From Lunasporangiospora selenospora (taxonomy: Eukaryota; Mortierellomycota; Mortierellomycetes; Mortierellales; Mortierellaceae): DNA of 10,079 nt. Shown one piece after another: positions 1 through 7,429 of this stretch (position 1 is the first letter of the stretch; the number at the start of each line of letters is the position of its first letter). The stretch is taken from contig JAABOA010000653.1 of NCBI GenBank assembly GCA_015680635.1, forward strand, positions 2,072 to 12,150. Direction: 5' to 3'. A program made the translations under genes and the position numbers. The notes under the pieces were generated by a model, which saw nothing but the letters and a program-made list of their open reading frames with translations, had not been told where the DNA came from and searched no databases.

Positions 1-3000
1 ACTCCCAAGCCATGGCCAGTCGAGTCTGAAAAGGCCACTGGACTGGTAATGTTCTCATTGACTGGCGAGACGACATCGCCGTTCGGAGTTGCTGCTGCTG
101 AATGATCTTGAACTTCATTTCGGTCCTCTAGTAGTTCCGCCTCAAGTTCCTCATCCTGGGAATAAGTTGAATGCAATGGTTTTTCCGTATACAGCCCTGT
201 ATACTCTATACCTGAGGCAACCACGACGGGCTTATCCAGAACTTCGATATGGTCTGAAGCGACCAGCTCGTATCCACCCTCTTTGCTCATCTTTTCTGGA
301 TGTCGTTTCCTCAGTCCCGAAGTTTCGCTCACAAGACTCGAATTGATAGGTGCCATGGGTTTCTTTTTCATCGACACAGGAATCTCATTCATGGCGCAGG
401 TCGATTCGTTGTCAAAAGTCCGAAGACCAGTGTCGAGGGGCAGGAATTTGGTCCGCGAATTGAAGAGATCTCCGCAGAGGATCTTGAAATAAATCGTGAA
501 TCCCAACAATGCAATCACAAAGAATCCTGCGACCAAAGCTTGCTTGAGCCAGAGAACACCAACCATTGTAATCTGAAAGATAATAAGTCCATCCGTTGTG
601 TACTGAAAGACGTGACGGAAAAACTTGCCGCTCCTCTCGTACTTGCGGACGTAACAGTAAGCAAACTGGTATTTGAAGACGAGTAGAGCGAATCCAAAAA
701 AGGCGATTGCGGCAAACAGGATGAGGGGGCTGATGACCGAGTAGATAAAGGTGATCACCATGGCGAGAATGTTTTGTGGATAATAGTAATAGTACTGGAA
801 GCACCAGGGGACGGTTGCTCGTTGGAGTGATCTTGGAGTGGGTGTCAGTTTGCGAGCAGTGACAAATCCATGGATAACCAATTGTGCCCAGATCTGAACA
901 AGTTCAAGTGAATGTGTACAAGTGTTGAAGACGATATAAAAGATGAAAAAGGTCGATCCTGCGGGCAAACTCTCTGCCAGCAATGTAAAGATGTTGGTTG
1001 GTTGTTGGATCAGAGTGATGATGGACTTGAGGATGGCTGTTCCAATCATAAAGACAAAGAGAATGTTGAAAATTAAAAAGTGGTAGTAGCGCCTAAAGAC
1101 GTTGCCCTCTAGTGCCGAGTGCGAGACGGGTAGTTCTTGTTTGGAGATTTCTATGACGACCGAGTACCATTGCGTTGCGGAGCCGGAAAAAAAGGGAGGA
1201 GGAGGAAGGTTAGAAATTTTTTCTCAATGCTAGTCGGGACAAGCTTTGGCGGAGCTTCAGGTGGGTCCAGTGTGCAATGACATACCGAGGATAAGAACAG
1301 GCGCAAGGGCCAGGAAAATGTTTACAAAGACAATGGGCAACACGTTCTGCAACAGCGACTGTATCAATGGCGATGCCTCAACAATTGGCTTGAGAAACTG
1401 GAACTTTGCAGAGAGCGCACCGAGCGAGGTCAAAAGAAGGAATGACGACGTGGGGAAGATCCAAAAGATAATCAAGACCCTATAAATCCGGCAAAACAGG
1501 AGGTGGAAGGGAGATTGGGATTGGTGCATGAGAGCATAGAAAAGGAAATGCATGGTGTGAGCCTTCTGTACCTTGGTTTTGTGGTCTATTTTTCTTTTGT
1601 CCTCTGGACTCATGTACCGAGGGACAGCCCAGTTGCTGGACATAAAAAAAGACACCGACGCAGGAAAAATAGCAAGAATAGCAATACAGAGCAAAAGAAC
1701 GTACCACGTGCTGAGATTAACAAACAGCGAACGCGTAAACCGGTTACGGAAACTGGCAGTCAAGTTGCTCCAGAGAACGTCTCTGGGTTCCATCGCCAAT
1801 TGGACACTGAGTCCTTGGGGTCGAGAGTCAATCTTGGATTGCGCACACAGCTGGGCTGAGAGATGGTGCTTAAAGGTCACGAACCCAAAAGAGGTCGATT
1901 TGTATCGAAGGGTACCGTCCCGGAGCTCGTTCACTTTTCTGTCCAGTCGGTTGTATTTCTTGACAAAGTAGTCAATGGACTTTACTCGCTCACCTGACGC
2001 CTTGAATCGGTTCGCTGGTCGAGTGGGTTGGAATTGGTCAAAAGTTTGGCGGTCTAGCGAGGCAAGTGCATTCCAGATCGTGTACAGAGGCTGAGCAAGG
2101 GATAAGGATGATCCGGGAGGTTCAGCTTCTTCCCCACCGTGTACGTAAATGTCTATGATGTCCGAGTGGTGGGAAAGTGCCGAGAGTGGGATATTGAGCT
2201 GTGGCGGTGGCGGTGGCGGGCTGTAGGCGGCTCTTTTGTGGGCAAAGATGGACTTGCGCACTTTGCGGTAGCGCTTCTTGTCCTGGAACAAGTCTTGGAC
2301 CATCTTTTCAAAGGCAGCGCTGGCATCGGTTGTCTGCAAGGTCGGGACCAGCTCTGCATTTGAGCGCTCCAAGAGTTGTCGGAGTGACTGTTGGTTGGAA
2401 CCAAGGGCGGACGGGACCTGGAACAGGCCATGCTTGATGCTGTCGAGTACCTCGTCAGCCAACTCGATGTGCGCCTTTTCCAGCATATTGAGTGCGCTCT
2501 CTCTCCGGTCAATCTTTCGGCTCAATCGCCCACAATGCAGGACCACAGCCGTCGACTCGACAGGACCCATCTTGAGCGACTCAAAGTAATGCTTCAGCGC
2601 CTCATCCGAGCGGAGATGTGCTGGGAGACGACTGACAAAAATGGACCGCTCAGCAATCTCGCCCTGGCGAATCCGCTGTAGGGTGTATTCCCGGCGAAGG
2701 TCCATCCACTGCCAAAAGTTCTTGAAGAGGAGAAACATCCAGGAGATGGAGACCATGTAGGTGAGAAAGACGTGGGCCCAGAGAACGTCCGAGTTGTCCT
2801 TGACGTTGGCGATGCTCATGCGTGGGACCTCGGAGAGGTTGTTGCCGCCGTAGTAGTGGATGGGAAGTAGGATGACGCCGACGAAAATGGCATTGAAGAC
2901 ACAAAAGTGGAGACACATCCGGAGAAACCGTAGGAACATGACGGCATCAAGGCCGACGTTTGATATATAAAACTCTTCTGGGATCATGATGGTTGGTATG

Positions 3001-3449
3001 ATCCATCCCAGGAACTTGAGAGACATGGGTGGTGTCGGGTTCCTGTTGATAAAGATAGAGCATAGCAAAGGAGAGAGAGAGAGAGAGCAGGCAAAAGTGG
3101 TTAGCATGCACGGCAATGCATTCCTCCGTAGTGTAGAGCAGAGAGGAGGCACTCCTTTTTGGCGATGGCCTATCGCACAGGTGGTGCAGGAGAGAGAGAG
3201 AGCGAGAGAATGAAAAAAGAGCAACGGCCGAGAGGAGTAGGGGTTTGTGGCGATGGTTACAAGGCATTGACGACAAACAACTTACACCTTGAGTCGGCAT
3301 CTTGGCGAGTATAGGTACTGCAGAGTCTTTTTGCGACGATTCCATTCAAAGATGCCGACACTGACGATGGTGACGCCTGCACTAAGACCAATCTGGGCAA
3401 CTAGTCCATTGAATGTCGGCACTAGGTAGCGGGTCGAGTAGTCGGACAT
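1..3449 (-). CDS. CSC1/OSCA-like mechanosensitive or osmosensitive cation channel (RSN1_7TM family), four exons, 3' partial
   Basis: Exons on the minus strand are 3449-3286, 3042-1705, 1479-1286 and 1150-1, giving 948 codons plus two bases before the left edge. The start ATG (3449-3447) has A at -3. Domain order fits the fungal CSC1/RSN1/PHM7 family. Residues 12-34 form a first membrane helix, followed by LYSPR; residues 60-165 are the RSN1_TM region with [13 protein letters not shown] and two helices. A cytosolic PHM7-type domain spans about 185-478 ([12 protein letters not shown]; later SFGFVTF and RDVLWSNL). From about residue 490 the 7TM region follows, including [15 protein letters not shown] and YSVISPLIL near 684-710. 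Helices end near 790, and a polar tail of over 150 residues is visible. The family forms plasma- or endomembrane ion channels gated by tension or hyperosmolarity; that role is by homology. Odd points: a low-complexity insert with six prolines at 330-335, and three introns all divisible by three. Family lengths are about 780-1000 residues, so the end should be near. Confidence 0.9.
1151..1285 (-). other. Intron 3 of the CSC1-like gene (135 nt)
   Basis: The donor is GTATGT at 1285-1280, a CTAAC branch site lies at 1213-1209, a C/T-rich stretch follows, and the acceptor is CATAG ending at 1151. Reading through meets TGA after eight codons. The phase 1 junction makes Glu566 and yields [19 protein letters not shown], equivalent to the family's segment of the form L-S-K-x-E-G-x-x-S-x-S. 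Confidence 0.88.
1480..1704 (-). other. Intron 2 of the CSC1-like gene (225 nt, no stop codon)
   Basis: The donor is GTACGT at 1704-1699 and the acceptor is TTTATAG ending at 1480, with phase 2 at Trp501. The intron is a multiple of three and fully open, so a naive reading continues through it and adds 75 residues. Removing it gives [19 protein letters not shown]. Its spacing from VNL to the conserved W-x-F-P motif matches my recollection of CSC1/RSN1 helices; the unspliced form does not. The branch site is weak (CTCAC near 1557-1553). Confidence 0.75.
3043..3285 (-). other. Intron 1 of the CSC1-like gene (243 nt)
   Basis: The donor is a perfect GTAAGT at 3285-3280 and the acceptor is CAACAG ending at 3043. 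A CTAAC branch site lies at 3104-3100 and is followed by a CT tract (GA on the plus strand, 3071-3087). The reading frame meets TAA immediately after the donor, so splicing is required. The junction is phase 2 and creates Val55, giving [15 protein letters not shown], which matches the conserved start of the RSN1_TM region. Confidence 0.9.
3070..3208. repeat. GA dinucleotide tracts inside intron 1
   Basis: Two GA runs, at about 3071-3087 and 3190-3208, read as CT on the coding strand. They flank the CTAAC branch site. The run nearer the acceptor can act as the polypyrimidine tract. Confidence 0.85.
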
Positions 3450-3560
3450 GCTCTGGTGCTATCCTTGGGCTGGAGGCAAGGGAGGTATGAAGGATGAGTT
3501 GCTGTCGGGTCACGGCCGGGTCTTTCCTTCCAGCCCAGTCTACTGTACTCTCTGCAATGT

Positions 3561-3840
3561 GGATGAATGGATGGAAGGATGGAAGGAAGGAAGGGATTGG
3601 CCGGTTGGATATCAGAACGTGAGAGATGGAGATAGTAGGAGAGAAGGAGAGAAGGAGAGAAGGAGAGATCAGATGAATGGATGAATGGTTGAATGGATGA
3701 ATGGATGAATGGATGAATGGATGAATGGATGAATGGATGGATGGATGAATGGATGAATGGATGAATGGATGAACGAATGGATGGATGGGTGGATGGATGG
3801 ATGGATGGATGGATGGATGGATGGATGGATGGATGGATGG
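3561..3840. repeat. Compound GGAT/GGATGAAT microsatellite-minisatellite block
   Basis: From 3561 the sequence is built of GGAT, GGAA and GAAT words. At about 3637-3667 it passes through an 8-bp AAGGAGAG-like unit. From 3671 to about 3775 it runs as GGATGAAT octamers with point variants, then as a nearly pure GGAT tetramer run to 3840. Minus-strand translation gives repeating His-Pro-Ser-Ile with no coding value. The order from octamer to pure tetramer suggests slippage growth at the HMG-proximal end. Confidence 0.93.
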
Positions 3841-4031
3841 CGAGATGAATGATGGAGAAGGGATGGGATCAAAGAGATTGATTTGATTCGATCACCATCC
3901 AGATGACCAACAAGAAGAGAGAAGAGAGAGAGTGAGTGAGTGAGAGAACGAGTGGAAAGAGAGAGATTCTAGGATGGCCCAACACTTTCTTCCTCTCTCA
4001 CTCGCTCCTGCTCTCCCTCCCGCACTGCACT

Positions 4032-4500
4032 ACACACACACTCTCTCTCTCTCTCACGCGCTCTTCTTCTCCCTGCTGGAGAGAGATAAAGCGTCTCATG
4101 TATCGTCAACCATTGATCATTATCGTACATACGCGCTGGTAGTTCTGGACATAAACTGGCACCAGGGCACACACTTCCATATGTGGATGGTATCCTATCC
4201 CATCCCATTTCTCCACCACACCGATCTTGCTGATCCTGTCACACAGCCCTGCCTGCCTCGATGCATTTTCTCTCTCATTCCCGTGCTAGTGCACCTTTGC
4301 CTAAATCTAGTCCAACCAGTGAACTCGGCCTCTCTCTCTCTCTCCACACTTTGTTCGTCTCAGCTTTGGAAGCAAAAAAAAAAGAAACAACTTGGGCCAC
4401 AGATCTCATAGATGACCACCAGATCTGCCCTGCTCTCTTTTTCTCTCTCTCTCCTTCCTTCTCTTGTTCTCTCTCTCTCTCTCTCTTGCTCGTGCGCTCT
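4032..4500. repeat. CA/CT simple-sequence tracts in the HMG gene leader
   Basis: A CA-to-CT junction lies at about 4032-4055. Further CT runs are at 4330-4344 and 4433-4500, and an A10 run is at 4374-4383. All lie upstream of the HMG start on its sense strand. Confidence 0.85.
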
Positions 4501-4732
4501 CACTCTTGCTCTTATTTTAACCATTACATGCACATACACACTCTCTCTCCTCTCACCCGCATCCTGATATCAGACAGCAGAGTTGTCATTCATCCTGGAC
4601 TGCACGGATTCGTTCTTTTTATCTGGCTGTGGGACTCCAACTTTTTTCTCAAGACTCAAGAATACACACAAAAAGACCGGTCACGAACAAGAATACTCGC
4701 TAAAGCCCGTCAAAGCAGCCAAATATCAAACA

Positions 4733-6799
4733 ATGTCGATCTGGAGAGCTACTCCGATCCAAGTGAACGAGAAACAACACACATTTCCAGAGAACACCGA
4801 CTTTTCACCAGAAAAACAACACGATCAATCAGCAAGAGACCCAGTCCAATCTCGAGCTAACATTCAGCAGGCTGCACCAGAGACGACAGAGTCTGCTCCC
4901 CAGCAGACGGATACGAGTCTTGGACAGTACAACCCAACAATCCACAGTATGATGGATTTAGACAAAAGTGGTGTCTCCACAGTCTCCACAATTTCCTTCT
5001 TGGACGGTCCAGACTCGACCACCATTACCACAGATTCTGCAGCCGATACTGAGGTCCTTTTTCAGTTCCTCTCCGAAGCGACAGCCGTGAACAGGCCTCA
5101 TCATCCACAGGCCCTTTATATGGGCGATTCTCCTATACACTCCCCACCACAGCTCCATTTGCAAGGAAAAGAGGATGTCTTGGAATTGAACCAAGAGTTG
5201 GCATTCTTTCCAGTGACGGTTCACGATAATAGTCCTTTGCCCTTGGATCGCACCGAGCCAAGACCAGGCCCTAGCATGGTACAGTCATCCACTAACACCG
5301 ACACTGTGTTGTCGCCGACAGGGGCCAGCAATGCATCATCATGCATCTTCTTCCCCCCAACTTCATCAGCCCTGCACCAAAAGCGCCGCAAGGCCAAGAG
5401 ACATGCCATTCGAACACCCCGACCCAAGAACTGTTTTATGATCTATCGTTCACACATCAGCCCCATGATCATGGTCGAATACGGGATGCTTAACAGCACG
5501 TTGATTTCAAGGATCGCAGGGGAACGGTGGCAAGCCGAGCCAGAGTCGGTGAGGGCCTGGTATCGGAGGGTGGCCAAAAAGGGCAAGGAAGAACATGAGA
5601 GGATTCACCCGGGATACAAGTATGCTCCCCACAAGAGAATGACCTTTCTGCCCATTCATGGTCATGTCTCTCCGAATCCTATCTGGGCGGAGCTCGAGGA
5701 GACTCGACTACTTGCTTCCATGACTCCTTCTTTGGGAAAGATTCCCTGTCCCGAAGGATCCCTTCGTGCAACATCAGAGCATGATTTGGTCCAGTCCAGA
5801 ACTATATTTGATGTCGAGAAACAGCTGCCGCAAGATTGTCGTCTCGTAGGCAGTCCATCGGATCTATATTCAAAGCAAACACTGGGGACCCACCAAAGCT
5901 TTTGTGAGAGCATGGGTCAGTTATCAATGAGTAACCCATTGTTGGGGAGACGGCTTCCTCCGACCATGCAGTGTTCCACACAGGGTCCACAAACCCTCAT
6001 TCAGAGTAGTCAGTTGAAGGAATGTGATCTCGCTACAGCGCCTTTGACTACATTTGCAAACCATGCCTCCTTGTCTGTGACAATGCCATCTCTTTTACGG
6101 CCCTCAGTCTTTTATCCAGAAGGAGTGAACGCCTGTTCGGTTCCAGGACCATGGCAGGCTAGCCAGCAGGCCACTGTCAGTGCTGGGCAGCAACATCCAC
6201 AGCAGTATGGTCAAGTCCCGTGGCCGTATGTTTGGCCAACAAGCGCGACAAATCTGTCTGTGGCTGATTCGTCAAGTGTAGCTTCTAGTTCGTGCAGCCT
6301 TGACGATCTAGAATCGAATGCAAGCACCATGACACTTGTGAATCCAAACCACCACTCGTGGACTGTGCATGCACCACTATTTGGTAAGGCTGGGAGAGGG
6401 AAGGTGAATGATTGGCCAGGCTCTGTTAGTGTGGGCCTTGGATGCATTGGTAAAGAACACGTAATCGACCGACTCCAAGGGGTATCTTCTGCGGTACCAC
6501 ACTCATCCTGCTTGACTTGCCAAGTGACTTTTGAGGGCCTGAATTCACCCGAGGATCCACAAGAGGCCTATTCCAAGATTTATGCGAGCTATAATGGACC
6601 CATCCTACCAAGTGCGAGCGCAGCAACAGGAGGAGCCGAGACTCGATTCTTGGCAGCCAAGACATCTCTATTGTCTGGAGAAGAACCATTGTGGACAGAG
6701 TCGAGTCTCTTTTCCTCACCTCTTTTCTTTCCATTGACCGAGGCTGGGGGTAGTGGAGAGGATGCGGGGGTGAGATGGAACCGGGGAGGAGAATCATAA
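4733..6799 (+). CDS. MATA-type HMG-box transcription factor, 688 aa
   Basis: This is probably a nuclear DNA-binding regulator. The HMG box spans about residues 230-302 (5420-5638). It opens with RPKNCFMIYR, continues with ISRIAGERW and WYRRVAKKGKEEHER, and closes with HPGYKYAPHKR, the layout of fungal mating-type and Ste11-like HMG boxes. A basic stretch just before it (QKRRKAKRHAIR, near 216-227) is a likely nuclear localisation signal. The flanks are long, Ser/Thr/Pro/Gln-rich and without other recognisable domains. I chose the ATG at 4733 because it is the first ATG of this frame and has a good context (A at -3); the frame stays open to 4583 only from a TTG. No intron is needed. The neighbours are not those of the Mucoromycota sex locus (a triose-phosphate transporter and an RNA helicase), so SexM/SexP identity is not supported. 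Targets are unknown. Confidence 0.88.
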   Translation: MSIWRATPIQVNEKQHTFPENTDFSPEKQHDQSARDPVQSRANIQQAAPETTESAPQQTDTSLGQYNPTIHSMMDLDKSGVSTVSTISFLDGPDSTTITTDSAADTEVLFQFLSEATAVNRPHHPQALYMGDSPIHSPPQLHLQGKEDVLELNQELAFFPVTVHDNSPLPLDRTEPRPGPSMVQSSTNTDTVLSPTGASNASSCIFFPPTSSALHQKRRKAKRHAIRTPRPKNCFMIYRSHISPMIMVEYGMLNSTLISRIAGERWQAEPESVRAWYRRVAKKGKEEHERIHPGYKYAPHKRMTFLPIHGHVSPNPIWAELEETRLLASMTPSLGKIPCPEGSLRATSEHDLVQSRTIFDVEKQLPQDCRLVGSPSDLYSKQTLGTHQSFCESMGQLSMSNPLLGRRLPPTMQCSTQGPQTLIQSSQLKECDLATAPLTTFANHASLSVTMPSLLRPSVFYPEGVNACSVPGPWQASQQATVSAGQQHPQQYGQVPWPYVWPTSATNLSVADSSSVASSSCSLDDLESNASTMTLVNPNHHSWTVHAPLFGKAGRGKVNDWPGSVSVGLGCIGKEHVIDRLQGVSSAVPHSSCLTCQVTFEGLNSPEDPQEAYSKIYASYNGPILPSASAATGGAETRFLAAKTSLLSGEEPLWTESSLFSSPLFFPLTEAGGSGEDAGVRWNRGGES

Positions 6800-6840
6800 A
6801 GAGGAGACAACGCGCATAGATGGGCTGAGAAAGAATCATT

Positions 6841-6846
6841 ATTAAA
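6841..6846 (+). terminator. Candidate polyadenylation signal of the HMG-box gene
   Basis: ATTAAA lies 42 bases after the TAA stop, in a short A/T-rich patch. It matches the common variant of the eukaryotic polyadenylation hexamer. Fungal signals are loose, so this is a candidate only. Confidence 0.4.
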
Positions 6847-6930
6847 ATGCACGCGCACGTGCAAGGTAACCCGAACAGGATTTATACTCTGCACAGGGAA
6901 CAAGGGCGAGTCGAGTTTCCCACGGCGTTA

Positions 6931-7113
6931 TCAAGCGCTCTTTTTCTCTGAGTCATCCCACTCGGGCAGGGTGGTCTGAGCGTCTGCTTCCCAGTGAGAG
7001 AGAACAGTGTCGACGTTGTTGTTGTGCAAGAATAGGGTGGGAATGGCCATCGTCATCGTATCCTTTTTGCCACAGCCACTTTTCTTTTTCCTTTTCTCCT
7101 GTACATGCAGCAT
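6931..7113 (-). CDS. Possible small 60-aa ORF in the intergenic region, unrecognised
   Basis: This is an ATG-to-TGA frame of 60 codons on the minus strand, between the HMG gene and the third gene. It starts with a Lys-rich stretch (QEKRKKKSGCGKK) and ends with an acidic, Trp-containing part (SHWEADAQ and PEWDDSEKK). Many codons end in C, as in the channel gene, and the frame avoids the simple repeats. The start context is poor (C at -3) and I recognise no family. It could be a real small gene, the last exon of an unseen transcript, or chance. Confidence 0.2.
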   Translation of the reverse strand: MLHVQEKRKKKSGCGKKDTMTMAIPTLFLHNNNVDTVLSHWEADAQTTLPEWDDSEKKSA

Positions 7114-7289
7114 TGGCTTTTTATTCTTTTCGCGTTCTCTCTCTCTCTCTTCTCATTTGTTGCCATTGGGCTAATTCTCATCCATCCATTCCATCCATTG
7201 CATACATCCATTCATCCATTCATCTCCATCCTTCTCCATCCGACCCGTCTCCACTTTCGCCACCATTCTCCTTCTTCCGATCCCACCCC

Positions 7290-7291
7290 TT

Positions 7292-7357
<66 letters not shown>

Positions 7358-7367
7358 CCTCTCTCTC
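7290..7367. repeat. 12-bp-period CT-rich tandem repeat
   Basis: TTT triplets recur at 7290, 7304, 7316, 7328 and 7340, separated by CT dinucleotides. This gives a unit of TTTCTCTCTCTC repeated about four times, the first interval being 14. The block then becomes plain CT to 7367 and resumes at 7382-7398 after a CA-rich break. Confidence 0.9.
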
Positions 7368-7429
7368 ACTCACACATACACACTCTCTCTCTCTCTTCTT
7401 CCATCACTCTCATCTCAATCACATCTCGA

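Larger units (their letters stand above)
3450..4732. promoter_or_regulatory. Divergent intergenic promoter region between the CSC1-like and HMG-box genes
   Basis: About 1.28 kb separates the two divergent start codons and holds no credible gene. It contains GA-, GGAT-, CA- and CT-rich tracts (3561-3840, 3926-3946, 4032-4055, 4330-4344, 4433-4500) and a 10-base A run at 4374-4383. The CT blocks lie on the sense strand of the HMG gene, as is common in fungal core promoters and leaders. No convincing TATA box was found for either gene, and transcription start sites cannot be placed from sequence alone. Both genes presumably take their promoters from this stretch. Confidence 0.6.
6800..7429. promoter_or_regulatory. 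Intergenic region upstream of the coiled-coil gene, with ATCC and CT-rich repeats
   Basis: Beyond the HMG 3' end and the possible minus-strand small ORF, the right half is pyrimidine-rich. It has a CT run at about 7136-7154, CCAT/ATCC words at 7178-7235, and a long CT block to 7410. It probably serves as promoter and leader for the gene starting at 7430. No convincing TATA box was identified. Confidence 0.5.

Noticed and set aside
412-804. Minus-strand 130-aa frame and overlapping plus-strand frames of 66-128 aa
   Set aside because: They overlap exon 4 of the channel gene in other frames, and the channel frame carries the conserved motifs.
3043-3224. N-terminal extension of the 655-residue minus-strand frame through the GA/CT tracts
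   Set aside because: It is translation of intron 1. The spliced start at 3449 gives the family's expected first helix and LYSPR motif.
3561-3840. CRISPR-like or satellite array
   Set aside because: The units are 4-8 bp without unique spacers, so it is a simple tandem repeat.
3669-3872. Minus-strand frame of repeated His-Pro-Ser-Ile
   Set aside because: It is a pure translation of the GGAT repeat, with no coding features.
4583-4732. 50-residue N-terminal extension of the HMG protein
   Set aside because: It would begin at TTG. The first ATG of the frame is at 4733 with good context.
5420-5638. Naming the HMG gene sexM, sexP or ste11
   Set aside because: The box type fits, but the neighbours do not, and sequence reading alone cannot separate paralogues.
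6384-6420. Possible intron in the HMG gene starting at GTAAGG (6385)
   Set aside because: The frame is open throughout, with no convincing branch site and acceptor nearby to require or support splicing.
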